DNA from: Bacteroidales bacterium
Lineage (GTDB): Bacteria; Bacteroidota; Bacteroidia; Bacteroidales; UBA932
Assembly (NCBI GenBank): GCA_017398125.1
Contig: JAFQHE010000070.1
Span: forward strand, 117,790 to 181,789
Length of the DNA: 64,000 nucleotides
Direction of reading: 5' to 3'
The notes beneath the pieces are model-generated. The model made no database searches. It saw only the letters and a list, made by a program, of their open reading frames with translations, and was not told the DNA's origin. Positions 9,377 to 18,042 of this stretch are shown here, in pieces. Each line of letters opens with the position of its first letter. Position 1 is the first letter of the stretch. Both the position numbers and the translations under genes were made by a program.

Positions 9377-9628
9377 AGAAAAATTTATTCATATAATTTT
9401 TTTTTGAGATTACTAACTATTTAAGTGTCGCCACCACTACAACCGGATTTGAATCCTCTGTAAGTTTTGAAGCAATAGCCTTAATCTTCTCAGAGTTATA
9501 TATTTTACTCAACTTAATAAAATCCACAGCCTTTACCACCTGGAACATCTTGCCATCGGCCACAATCTCCGGCCAGAAAGGAAAACCTCCATCCAAATCA
9601 TTAGTCATTCCTCCCATCCATACAGGAT
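9377..9628. repeat. Direct repeat copy B (about 252 bp)
   Basis: Partner of 7889-8139. It covers the 3' end of propeller paralogue 4 and about 40 bases beyond it. Those bases include a relic ATG-AAT-AAA-TTT-TTC start that opens only a 17-codon frame here, whereas in copy A the same bases start paralogue 2. Confidence 0.9.
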
Positions 9629-10835
9629 TGCCGGCCGAAGGAGATAGGGTTTCTCCAGTGATTTTATTGTAAAGGATATAACAAACAGCCGCCCTCCCAT
9701 TATAGATCTGATCAGAATACACTTCTGCCGACAACTTGTAGTATGGAACTTTTTGGGCTTCCTTGTCCAATTTCATCCACTCACCGCCAAAAGGATAATC
9801 TTTGTTCTCCTTAACCTGCATAAAAATCATATCTTCACTCTCAGCAAAATTGAACACATCAATTTTAAGACCTCTCATTACAGTTGATATTGTATCTGCA
9901 AAATTAATTTTGTAAGCAGGTATGCACTCTTTTTTAGTGGAGGAAAAGGAAAATGTACAAATTGTATCAGAAGACTCTTGCAATATAAGCAGTCCATCCT
10001 CTGACTTATGTGCGAATGATTGTGTAAAGATTTTTATCCCCTTACCGGAAATTATTGATTTTTTTCCGTTTAAAATAGTTTGTCTGGTAGGCCTCTCCTT
10101 GCAAATGAGAAATTTGTCTGTAATTTGTAAATTCCCGTCTGCTATTACTCCATAACTTACATTGTTCTCAACGGTTTTATAAAAGTTAAAGGTTGGACCA
10201 ATACTAATGAAATTACCCTCTCCATGCTCAAATGATTTCAATAGTTCACCTGTGTTTAAATGATATAGGAACAATTTGTTAATTGGCTTTTCTTTAGCAT
10301 TATTAAGATTTGATACCCTAACATTTGTATACAAAGTATCACCGTTAACATAATTGCCTGTCACACAACAATATAAGCCAGACAGAGATGAATCATATTC
10401 TACTTTCTTTATAAAATCACCTTTTATATCAAACAGATGACAAACCTGTTTTGAACAAGCACCCTTATTTGCGTGAAAAAATAACAACAGATTATTTGAA
10501 TATAGAAAATTCTTGAATCCTGCTTTTTCCCTGTCAGCACTAAATAGCATCTTATAATAAGGCACAGTACCACCTTTCGGATTAGGATAACTCTCATAAT
10601 CTACCGTTGCAAGTTGTGCATCAGCAGAATTTTCCAATGGGATATATTCAATCAAAGAGGCATAATCACCCAACTTTACCTCAGCCCTGTTGGTCATAGC
10701 CTTACCAACAGCAATTTCAGGAAGCGGTGTATTATTATCAATTCCTTCTACATTGGAACAAGAGAAGAAAAAAAACAATAAAAACAGAAACAAAATAGAA
10801 TTTGCACCATCTGCGCTAAAAAAAAACTTCTTCAT
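9417..10835 (-). CDS. Six-bladed beta-propeller lipoprotein (paralogue 4)
   Basis: 472 residues from the ATG at 10835, giving MKKFFFSADG, a very hydrophobic core and lipobox FFSC with Cys26. An in-frame ATG at 10865 would add 10 non-signal-like residues and sits inside the upstream gene, so I rejected it. The mature protein starts with GDYASLIEYIPLE and ends DSNPVVVVATLK. The start codon lies one base after the TGA of the small double-CxxC gene (TGATATG), indicating translational coupling. It is the best intact relative of the frameshifted paralogue 3. The ligand or partner is unknown; coupling suggests it acts with the small exported protein. Confidence 0.85.
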   Translation of the reverse strand: MKKFFFSADGANSILFLFLLFFFFSCSNVEGIDNNTPLPEIAVGKAMTNRAEVKLGDYASLIEYIPLENSADAQLATVDYESYPNPKGGTVPYYKMLFSADREKAGFKNFLYSNNLLLFFHANKGACSKQVCHLFDIKGDFIKKVEYDSSLSGLYCCVTGNYVNGDTLYTNVRVSNLNNAKEKPINKLFLYHLNTGELLKSFEHGEGNFISIGPTFNFYKTVENNVSYGVIADGNLQITDKFLICKERPTRQTILNGKKSIISGKGIKIFTQSFAHKSEDGLLILQESSDTICTFSFSSTKKECIPAYKINFADTISTVMRGLKIDVFNFAESEDMIFMQVKENKDYPFGGEWMKLDKEAQKVPYYKLSAEVYSDQIYNGRAAVCYILYNKITGETLSPSAGNPVWMGGMTNDLDGGFPFWPEIVADGKMFQVVKAVDFIKLSKIYNSEKIKAIASKLTEDSNPVVVVATLK

Positions 10836-10836
10836 A

Positions 10837-11076
10837 TCAATATACCCAAAAATCCCAATATGCACATTCCATACATACTACAATCCACATATCATACTCC
10901 TTATCATCAATAAAATACCAATCGTTACTACCACATATATCACATATTTTTATAGTATCAAGTAAAATATGGTCATATTCAAATCCTGGTTCATACTCTG
11001 GAGATGCAGATACAACCGATGTTGTCAAAGTTAATAAAACAAATAGAGAAACAAATAAAATTTTTAACCGCTTCAT
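10837..11076 (-). CDS. Small exported protein with two CxxC pairs (zinc-ribbon-like)
   Basis: 79 residues. Residues 1-24 form a signal peptide ending SVVSA before SPEYEP. The rest is short and acidic/aromatic, with CDICGS at 45-50 and CMEC at 68-71. The two knuckles look like a zinc ribbon, or could form disulfides after export. A protein with the same layout (cysteines at 45, 48, 69, 72) sits in the same position before another propeller gene at 43.2 kb. I do not know a named family. Small secreted NVEALA-type proteins accompany propeller lipoproteins in other Bacteroides, but the NVEALA motif is absent here. Confidence 0.7.
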   Translation of the reverse strand: MKRLKILFVSLFVLLTLTTSVVSASPEYEPGFEYDHILLDTIKICDICGSNDWYFIDDKEYDMWIVVCMECAYWDFWVY

Positions 11077-11131
11077 ACTTAAATATTTTTAATGTGTTTA
11101 TAATTATAATCTATTTTGTTAACACCATGTC

Positions 11132-11509
11132 TTATCTTATCAAAAAATTTCCAAGATAACACTCTGTTACTAATAATATTTCAAGAATATAGAAACCTCC
11201 TGTACAATCACTTATATCCAGTATAGCAGAATAAGTATTGTAAATTTCATCACACCATACTTTTCCTGAAGTAATATTTACGACACGTATTTGAGCATAA
11301 TCTACAATTTGTGGAAAAGTGAGATGTATCTCACCATTGTAGTAATATCCTGAAACTTCACACACTGCACTTCTATGAAGTGTACCTGTACTGGGTTTTA
11401 TAGGAATTTCAATTGTAGATTGGTTCTCGTCATCAGGATTAACAGCGTAGACAAAGTTGCTGCATACAGACATTAAAAGGAGAATAAAAATAATTCTAAT
11501 CAGTTTCAT
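11132..11509 (-). CDS. DUF3244-like small secreted protein
   Basis: 125 residues. The signal peptide probably ends at FVYA (about residue 22). The mature part is a single beta-rich domain with the DUF3244-like order: RSAVCEVSG, HLTFPQIVDYAQIRVVN, a SAILDISDCTGGFYIL strand pair, and a C-terminal CYLGNFLIR. DUF3244 proteins are small exported proteins of unknown role in Bacteroidales. The gene lies between a TPR-membrane-HTH protein and the small CxxC/propeller pair on the same strand. A candidate promoter precedes it, so it may open the accessory transcript. Confidence 0.65.
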   Translation of the reverse strand: MKLIRIIFILLLMSVCSNFVYAVNPDDENQSTIEIPIKPSTGTLHRSAVCEVSGYYYNGEIHLTFPQIVDYAQIRVVNITSGKVWCDEIYNTYSAILDISDCTGGFYILEILLVTECYLGNFLIR

Positions 11510-11530
11510 AAAATAGCATATTTTGGATTA

Positions 11531-11561
11531 CAAAAATAAATAGCCATTATTATAAAACATA
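11531..11561 (-). promoter_or_regulatory. Candidate promoter of the DUF3244/propeller gene string
   Basis: On the minus strand, TATG (complement of 11558-11561, one mismatch to TTTG), 19 bases, then TATTTTTG (complement of 11531-11538). It lies about 20 bases before the DUF3244 start. Confidence 0.45.
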
Positions 11562-11655
11562 AAAAAACATGCTTACAAACAGCCTACGTAACACACTTAT
11601 TATCAGTAAATAAAAACAACCAGAGTTATTACAAATCTTACAAACCCTGATTACA

Positions 11656-13320
11656 CTACATCATCTCTATAAAAAGTTCCTTATTAATGGAGTTTGATTC
11701 CATTATCATACTTTTCAATCTTGACTTTTTGGTATATATATTTTTCACACTATCGCCGGTAAAAAGGCTGATGGCCTTACCGGAAAAACCGGCACAGATA
11801 TAGCACATTAAATATAAATCTGATTTTTTCAATCCGGGAAAATCTGATTTGAACTTGGCGATCACATTATTTTTGTATTCATTAATAATGTCTTCGAGTT
11901 GTGCCATTTGACTATGATATTCATCCTTACTGTGAAGGGATGATATAGATTCAATTTCTGCCTTAATCTGTCTGTACACAAAATCCTTATCTTTGTTTAT
12001 CCCTTGAGTCTCATACATTGTAACAGCCAATTTATTCAACAATTCGTATTGTTTTTTGAACAGTACAGACAATTGTTTCTCCATCTGATTTTCCCTTACA
12101 TTGAACAGTTCTTTCAAGTCTTTATATAATTCAATGTAGTCCCTTATCTGAATCTCTTTTTTACTGATGCGGTATTTATGGACTATACATAATATAAATA
12201 TAGCCATGCATAGAAGAATTGAAACAATTATTCCAATAATTCTATTCTTTTCCAATTCTATCTCTTTAACCAGAGACTGATTTCTATAATACTCATTTTG
12301 CACCGACAAGACGGGCTGTTCTATAACTTTTCTTAGAATTCTACCATGTAATGCCTCTACTTTTTCATATTTGTCCAAAGCCACCTCATATTGACGAAGT
12401 TCTTTGTACAAATTATACTCCTGGTTATACAACAATAATGAATCAAAAATTGAAGAGGCATTTTTCCAGGCATAATTGAAATATGATTGGGCACTTGAAT
12501 TTTGTCTCTCTATAAATTCCAAAAATTTCCTGGCATATTCTATATGCTTTGTTGGCATACACTTACCAACATATTTACCCGACAAGAGTTTTCTTAACTT
12601 TTCCAAACCTCCGGCAGTTGAAGTTTGGTAATATTGGCATAACGTCTCTACACAACTCAACAATAAATATTGTTCATCATTTTCATAAGCCCAATCCATT
12701 GTCTCCAACAATACCTCCTCCCCCTGGTCACAACTGCCGTCACGCATATTTATACGTATTAAGGCAATATCAAAATGAGCAAAACGAATATATTTTTCGA
12801 TACCGGATTTCTTATAATATTCCAGCGCATTTTCGTATGCTTTCAACGCTTTGGGATAGTCATAATATTCGCTATATACACGGCCTGACTGGGCATACAG
12901 CATACCAGCCATACGATAATCGGTCAAATCAGACAGATACTCTTGCGCTCTTAAAAAAAATGAAATTGCGCTTATCCAATCTCCCCTATTTTGCTCAATT
13001 CTTCCTCTATAATAGAGCGAATGAAACTTCTCTTCATCCGAACCATTATACATATAATAGTCAAGTGCTATATTAATCAAGGAATCACTCTGCAAATCTA
13101 TGAAGTTCTTATCCAATGCCTGTGAATACAAAAGTGCATATCTGGCCCTGGCCTTTTCTCCGACAACAGAATTGAAATCAATTTTTTGCAATAGCATCAG
13201 TGCCGAGTCAGGAGAACTTTGCATTAAGGCCCCAACTCTATTTAGAGCAACATTTTCATCCCGACAACCGGATAATCCCAATAAAAACAATAAAAGGCAA
13301 AATAGGAATCCTCTTTTCAT
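11656..13320 (-). CDS. TPR lipoprotein with transmembrane helix and C-terminal HTH-like domain
   Basis: 554 residues. An N-terminal lipoprotein signal (LSGC, Cys19) precedes TPR-like helical repeats over about 25-340. A single membrane helix follows at 361-381. A coiled coil spans about 385-490. The C-terminal segment (about 500-545) contains LKKSDLYLMCYICAGFSGKAIS and NIYTKKSRLK, resembling the LuxR-type HTH of this Bacteroidales family. The layout suggests a one-protein sensor that joins periplasmic repeats to a cytosolic DNA-binding end; this is inferred. It begins 2 bp after atoE stops, so the two are very probably co-transcribed, and it lies directly upstream of the DUF3244/propeller genes. 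Confidence 0.75.
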   Translation of the reverse strand: MKRGFLFCLLLFLLGLSGCRDENVALNRVGALMQSSPDSALMLLQKIDFNSVVGEKARARYALLYSQALDKNFIDLQSDSLINIALDYYMYNGSDEEKFHSLYYRGRIEQNRGDWISAISFFLRAQEYLSDLTDYRMAGMLYAQSGRVYSEYYDYPKALKAYENALEYYKKSGIEKYIRFAHFDIALIRINMRDGSCDQGEEVLLETMDWAYENDEQYLLLSCVETLCQYYQTSTAGGLEKLRKLLSGKYVGKCMPTKHIEYARKFLEFIERQNSSAQSYFNYAWKNASSIFDSLLLYNQEYNLYKELRQYEVALDKYEKVEALHGRILRKVIEQPVLSVQNEYYRNQSLVKEIELEKNRIIGIIVSILLCMAIFILCIVHKYRISKKEIQIRDYIELYKDLKELFNVRENQMEKQLSVLFKKQYELLNKLAVTMYETQGINKDKDFVYRQIKAEIESISSLHSKDEYHSQMAQLEDIINEYKNNVIAKFKSDFPGLKKSDLYLMCYICAGFSGKAISLFTGDSVKNIYTKKSRLKSMIMESNSINKELFIEMM

Positions 13321-13322
13321 TT

Positions 13323-14768
13323 TTATACCAAGAATAAAAATCCTACGCAGACAATTGCAGCAACAATAAACAAATCTATCAGACAGAAGCCCATAATGTC
13401 CTTTGCATCAAGTTTTGCTATTGCAAGAGCCGGAAGTGCCCAAAATGGCTGGATAAGATTGGTCCAGGCATCGCCATAGGCAATTGCCATGCCGGTAACT
13501 GCAGGGTCAACGCCAAGTTGCATGCCGGCAGGAAGCATAATTGGAGCCTGTACAGCCCACTGTCCGCCACCACTCGGTACAAATACATTTACCAATCCTG
13601 CACTCAAGAATGTAAGGAGAGGAAATGTCTTTTCATTTGACATTGCAACACAAGCTTCGCTAATTTGTCCGGCAAGGGAGACTCCCTCTGCACTTGCAGA
13701 TGTCATGATACCCATGATTCCAGCATAGAACGGGAACTGCAAGAGGATGCCGGCAGAAGAGGATGCCGCCTCAGTTACTGCCTTTACATATTTGATTGGA
13801 GTCTTGTGAAGCACAATTCCCAAGAACATGAAGAGCATGATAACATTGTTCAAATCAAGGCTTGCACCATTGATTACAATTTTTACAAAAAGGTATCCAA
13901 GCCCCATTACGGCAATTATTCCGCTCAAAAGCGCACTGTTGTTGAGTCTTTCACTTGGAGTGAGTTTCCACTCGGTTTTGCCTGAATTTGCCCCTTTTTT
14001 AGCCATTTCTGCGCTTTTGCCATTCTCTATTTCACAAACATCATCACCGCCAGGACCGCATAACGGATCTTCCTTTATCTCCTCAGCGTCACCCAACAGA
14101 GCAGGGTCAACTACAAAAGCCTTCTCAGGAGCCGGGTGCATAAGCGTATTTACTACAGTAAGTGCCACTATAATTAAAAATACTATTATGAGATTATAAG
14201 TGGCAAAGATTGTCTGTGAAATTGGAATTGCCTGAGTAATGGCACCCCTTGAAACCTCTGCCAAAGATGGGCCGTCGGTAGCCATAGCCAATGGAATTGA
14301 AGCGGAAAGGCCCGAATGCCATACCACAAAGCCACTATATGCTGAGGCAATCAGCAATCTGTAATCTACACCCTTGACTGCACGCGCAATCTCCTTTGCG
14401 AAGATGGCACCAACAATTAGTCCAAAACCCCAGTTTATCCAGCACGCAATACTTGCGACCAATGTAACAGTTGTAATTGCAGCAGCCGGCGTCTTTGGAA
14501 GCGCAGCCATTTTGCGCAGTCCTTTCTTGATCAGTGGAGCATCAGCCAATGCCGATCCGCAAACAAGCACCAAGGCCATCTGCATGGAAAAAGCCAACAG
14601 GCTCCATACTCCCCCACCCCAATTTTCAAGCACATCCAGCGGTCCCTGACCTGTACATATAATGGCAGCCAAACCGGCCACAACTGTCAAAATAATTGCA
14701 AAAACGAACGGATCAGGCAAATACTTTCTGATCAACTTGACACTCAAATCAATAAGTTTACTCAACAT
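13323..14768 (-). CDS. atoE: AtoE-type short-chain fatty acid transporter
   Basis: A 481-residue polytopic membrane protein of the AtoE/TIGR00366 family, with LIRKYLPDPFVFAIILTVVA near the start, FGLIVGAIFAKE, and a conserved FVPSGGGQWAVQAP motif close to the C-terminus. A hydrophilic loop around 225-270 is Glu/Lys-rich. AtoE carries acetoacetate or butyrate. Here it lies just after the lysine-to-butyrate operon on the same strand, so export of butyrate or exchange of acetoacetate is the natural reading. It is separated from that operon by a strong terminator and has its own -7 box. Confidence 0.85.
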   Translation of the reverse strand: MLSKLIDLSVKLIRKYLPDPFVFAIILTVVAGLAAIICTGQGPLDVLENWGGGVWSLLAFSMQMALVLVCGSALADAPLIKKGLRKMAALPKTPAAAITTVTLVASIACWINWGFGLIVGAIFAKEIARAVKGVDYRLLIASAYSGFVVWHSGLSASIPLAMATDGPSLAEVSRGAITQAIPISQTIFATYNLIIVFLIIVALTVVNTLMHPAPEKAFVVDPALLGDAEEIKEDPLCGPGGDDVCEIENGKSAEMAKKGANSGKTEWKLTPSERLNNSALLSGIIAVMGLGYLFVKIVINGASLDLNNVIMLFMFLGIVLHKTPIKYVKAVTEAASSSAGILLQFPFYAGIMGIMTSASAEGVSLAGQISEACVAMSNEKTFPLLTFLSAGLVNVFVPSGGGQWAVQAPIMLPAGMQLGVDPAVTGMAIAYGDAWTNLIQPFWALPALAIAKLDAKDIMGFCLIDLFIVAAIVCVGFLFLV

Positions 14769-14843
14769 AGTCTATTAAGTTTATCATTACAGGGCGCCTC
14801 AAACCAATCCTTGAAGCAGCCAAACACTCTTTTAAAAACAATG

Positions 14844-14851
14844 CAAAGATA
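14844..14851 (-). promoter_or_regulatory. Putative -7 box of atoE
   Basis: TATCTTTG on the minus strand, about 75 bases before the atoE ATG. There is no TTTG at the normal -33 spacing. Confidence 0.45.
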
Positions 14852-14991
14852 CTGCAAAAACGGACGCATTATCCATCTTCACCCACCTTTCTTAAGCAAT
14901 CAGCATCGTTCTTATCTCTCTGCGTCATTACTTCAACGTTTCCGCGTCATACCTCGTTGTATTTCCAGCGTTCAGAGATGAGAGGTGGAAC
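14852..14991 (-). other. Purine-rich intergenic segment with a coding-like frame
   Basis: This segment lies between the lysine operon terminator and the atoE promoter. Read on the minus strand from about 14995, one frame stays open for about 40 codons apart from a single TGA, with a charged, natural-looking composition (…SERWKYNEV, stop, RGNVEVMTQRDKNDAD…). It may be a gene remnant or a repeated intergenic element. No start codon or full product is evident. Confidence 0.3.
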
Positions 14992-15034
14992 AAAAAAACA
15001 TCCGGAGATGGGCCAAAAAGGCCCATTCCGGATG
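14992..15034 (-). terminator. Strong terminator of the lysine fermentation operon
   Basis: A stem pairing CATCCGG…GGGCC with its complement (14999-15034), loop about 5 bases, followed on the minus strand by seven T (14992-14998). It lies 24 bases past the etfA stop. Confidence 0.9.
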
Positions 15035-15057
15035 CTTCAGTAAATAGACTGAGTCAA

Positions 15058-16077
15058 TTATTTCTTGATCTCTTTTGCTAATCTCTCTGTTAGCATAGGA
15101 ACGATCTTATTAGCATCACCAACGATACCAAGATCTGCAACCTGGAAGATAGGAGCAAATTTATCTTTGTTGATAGCGATGATCAACTCAGACTCCTCCA
15201 TACCTGCAAGGTGCTGGATAGCACCAGAGATACCGCAAGCCAAGTATAGGTCAGGTCTTACAGTCTTACCTGTCTGACCAACTTGTCTGTCGTGATCCAT
15301 AACGCCAGCGTCAACCATAGCACGTGAAGAAGAAACCTCACCGCCAAGAACGCCTGCAAGAGCTGCAAGTTTCTCAAAGTTCTCTTTGTTACCTACACCT
15401 CTACCACCAGATACAAGTACTTTAGCCTCAGTAATGTCAACTAGACCTTTCTCTGCTTTAACAGTCTCTAGAAGTTTAACTGCAAATTTAGAAGCGTCAA
15501 AGTTAGCTGTAAAAGGAATGATGTTACCTTGTCTTGAAGCATCTTTCTCTTTTTTCTGCATAACGCCTGGACGTACAGTAGCCATTTGAACACCCTCTTT
15601 TGCTGCAACGATAGTAGCCATAAGGTTACCGCCAAATGCAGGACGAGTCATCATCAATTTGTTTGCAGCCAATTTTGGATCTGATCCGTCAGAGATCTCC
15701 AATTTAGTACAGTCAGCTGTAAGACCCTTCTCCAATCTTGCAGAAAGTCTTGGAGCCAAGTCTCTACCAATTGTTGTAGCACCAAACAACACAATTGAAG
15801 GGTTGAATGCTGTAATCACTTGGTAAACAGCCTGTGTATATTGCTCAGTAATATAATCTTTCAACTCAGGAGCATCAACTACGATAACATCATCTGCACC
15901 GTAAGCAACCAACTCGTTAGCTTGGTCAGCGATATTATGACCAGGGAAAATAGCTACTACTTTCTCGCCCAAAACGTCAGCCAAATCCCTTGCTTTACCC
16001 AAAAGCTCAAGAGCAACAGGTTGGATAGTACCCTCTCTTTGCTCTACAAAAACATATACGTGTTTATTATTGTTCAT
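15058..16077 (-). CDS. etfA: Electron transfer flavoprotein alpha subunit
   Basis: 339 residues. The N-terminal half is an Etf alpha/beta domain. The C-terminal half carries the FAD site signature: GGRGVGNKENF, SSSRAMVDAG, QVGQTGKTVRPDLY, CGISGAIQH and INKD. It pairs with EtfB to shuttle electrons with the neighbouring butyryl-CoA dehydrogenase in the last redox step of lysine fermentation. Whether this Etf bifurcates electrons to ferredoxin cannot be settled by eye. It is the last gene of the operon, 19 bp after etfB. Confidence 0.95.
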   Translation of the reverse strand: MNNNKHVYVFVEQREGTIQPVALELLGKARDLADVLGEKVVAIFPGHNIADQANELVAYGADDVIVVDAPELKDYITEQYTQAVYQVITAFNPSIVLFGATTIGRDLAPRLSARLEKGLTADCTKLEISDGSDPKLAANKLMMTRPAFGGNLMATIVAAKEGVQMATVRPGVMQKKEKDASRQGNIIPFTANFDASKFAVKLLETVKAEKGLVDITEAKVLVSGGRGVGNKENFEKLAALAGVLGGEVSSSRAMVDAGVMDHDRQVGQTGKTVRPDLYLACGISGAIQHLAGMEESELIIAINKDKFAPIFQVADLGIVGDANKIVPMLTERLAKEIKK

Positions 16078-16096
16078 TTCTTCTCAGTTTTGGCAA

Positions 16097-16876
16097 TTAA
16101 ATAATAAATTTCTCTTTAAGTTTGCTAACGATCAAGCCTACAGCCTGCTCAGCATCTACCTCGTGAACCTCACCAGCAGCTTTAACGCCTTTAGTGAATG
16201 ATTTGTAAACTTTTGTACCTGAACCTTTAAGACCAAGCATCTCTACTGGTAGATTTACTTTCTCAACGCCCCATACCTCAACTGGTTTGTCAAATGCGTC
16301 AACAATACCGCTAACAGTCATATATCTTGGTTTGAAACCGCTTGCCAATACAGTCATAAGAGCCGGACCAGCTACCTCAAGCATCTGGTAACCCTCCTCA
16401 GTCTCTTTCTTAACGATGTATTTGCCGTCTTTAACGTCAAATCCAACTACGTAAGAAGTTTGAGGAAGACCAAGGTGCTCAGCAATCTGAGGACCAACCT
16501 GAGCAGTATCACCATCAATAGCCTGACGGCCAGCAATGATCAAATCATACTCCAAGTTCTTAAGGGCAGCAGCAATAGTGTGAGATGTTGCAAGAGTATC
16601 TGCACCACCAAACTCTCTACCAGTCAATAGGATAGCTTTATCTACACCCATAGCGTATGCCTCTCTTAGGATAGCATCAGCTTGAGGAGGACCCATTGTA
16701 ATTACTGTTACATGCGCGCCATATTTGTCTTTTAGCTCCAATGCCATCTCCAAACCACCTTTATCATCTGGGTTCATGATGCTAGGAACTCCATCACGGA
16801 TAAGTGTACCTGTTACAGGGTTAATTTTAATCACTGTAGTATCTGGTACTTGTTTGATACAAACTACTATTTTCAT
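16097..16876 (-). CDS. etfB: Electron transfer flavoprotein beta subunit
   Basis: 259 residues starting MKIVVCIKQVPDTT, with the EtfB signature DLIIAGRQAIDGDTAQVGPQ and a VITMGPPQA nucleotide-contact region. It forms the heterodimer with EtfA and accepts or donates electrons at the acyl-CoA dehydrogenase encoded 12 bp upstream. The order bcd-etfB-etfA is the usual butyrate-module order. Confidence 0.95.
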   Translation of the reverse strand: MKIVVCIKQVPDTTVIKINPVTGTLIRDGVPSIMNPDDKGGLEMALELKDKYGAHVTVITMGPPQADAILREAYAMGVDKAILLTGREFGGADTLATSHTIAAALKNLEYDLIIAGRQAIDGDTAQVGPQIAEHLGLPQTSYVVGFDVKDGKYIVKKETEEGYQMLEVAGPALMTVLASGFKPRYMTVSGIVDAFDKPVEVWGVEKVNLPVEMLGLKGSGTKVYKSFTKGVKAAGEVHEVDAEQAVGLIVSKLKEKFII

Positions 16877-16887
16877 ACTGTGTAATT

Positions 16888-18027
16888 TTACTTAAATAAT
16901 TTTGCTGCTATTACCATTCTCTGAACCTCAGATGTTCCCTCATAGATCTCTGTGATCTTAGCGTCACGCATCATTCTCTCAACAGGATACTCTCTTGTGT
17001 AACCGTAACCGCCATGGAACTGAACTGCTTTAGTAGTTACCTCCATAGCAGTCTCTGCTGCAAACAATTTACACATTGCTGCATCTGCAGAGAAAGGTTG
17101 TCCTACATCCTGTTTCCAAGCAGCTGATCTTACTAGCAATCTAGCAGCCTGCACTTTAGTCTCAAGATCTGCCATCTGGAATTGTGTATTCTGGAAAGCA
17201 GAAATTGATTTACCGAACTGTTTTCTCTCTTTAGTATACTTAACAGTCTCGTCCATAGCACCTTGAGCTATACCTAGAGCCTGAGAAGCAATACCGATTC
17301 TACCACCGTCAAGAGTCTTCATTGCAACTTTGAAGCCCTCACCAAGTTTACCCAACATATTAGCTTTAGGAACACGGCAGTTCTCAAAAATCAACTCACA
17401 AGTAGCTGAACCTCTGATACCAAGTTTGTGCTCTTTTTTACCGATTGAGAAACCAGGAGTACCAGCCTCAACGATGAATGTTGTAATACCTTTGTTCTTC
17501 AAAGATTTGTCAGTCATAGTAGCTACAACATACACGTGAGCAGGACCTGCGTTTGTGATGAAAATTTTGCTACCGTTGATGATATAGTCATCGCCATCCT
17601 CTACTGCTGTAGTCTGTTGACCGGCTGCATCTGTACCTGCATTAGGCTCAGTTAGACCAAATGCACCAATCCACTCGCCACTTGCAAGTTTAGGAAGATA
17701 TTTCTGTTTTTGCTCTTCTGTACCGAACTCCCAGATTGGAGACATACACAAAGAAGTGTGTGCAGAAAGGATAACACCTGTAGTAGCACATACGCGTGAT
17801 AGCTCCTCTACTGCCATTGAGTACATGATGTGGTCACCACCGGCACCACCATAGTTTTTAGGGATATAGATACCAAACAAGCCTAATTTAGCCATTTTTT
17901 CAACGGTCTCCATAGGAAATCTCTCGGTATCATCTACCTCTGCAGCAAGAGGTTTTACCTCTTTCTCAGCAAACTCTCTAATCATTTGCTGGAACAGTTG
18001 CTGTGATTTAGTTAGTTGAAAATTCAT
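16888..18027 (-). CDS. bcd: Butyryl-CoA dehydrogenase (short-chain acyl-CoA dehydrogenase)
   Basis: 379 residues, full length for the family. It has FGLTEPNAGTDA and FITNAG for flavin and substrate contact, QFHGGYGYTREYPVERMMRDA, and the catalytic glutamate in YEGTSEVQRMVIA near the C-terminus. It reduces crotonyl-CoA to butyryl-CoA with Etf as electron partner. In this operon crotonyl-CoA comes from 3-aminobutyryl-CoA through Kal. It lies 15 bp after atoA. Confidence 0.93.
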   Translation of the reverse strand: MNFQLTKSQQLFQQMIREFAEKEVKPLAAEVDDTERFPMETVEKMAKLGLFGIYIPKNYGGAGGDHIMYSMAVEELSRVCATTGVILSAHTSLCMSPIWEFGTEEQKQKYLPKLASGEWIGAFGLTEPNAGTDAAGQQTTAVEDGDDYIINGSKIFITNAGPAHVYVVATMTDKSLKNKGITTFIVEAGTPGFSIGKKEHKLGIRGSATCELIFENCRVPKANMLGKLGEGFKVAMKTLDGGRIGIASQALGIAQGAMDETVKYTKERKQFGKSISAFQNTQFQMADLETKVQAARLLVRSAAWKQDVGQPFSADAAMCKLFAAETAMEVTTKAVQFHGGYGYTREYPVERMMRDAKITEIYEGTSEVQRMVIAAKLFK

Positions 18028-18042
18028 ACTGTTTTAGTGTAT

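Noticed and set aside
12549..13076. Plus-strand open frame of 175 codons inside the TPR-HTH gene
   Set aside because: It is antisense to a clear lipoprotein/TPR gene and has no start context or domain signal.
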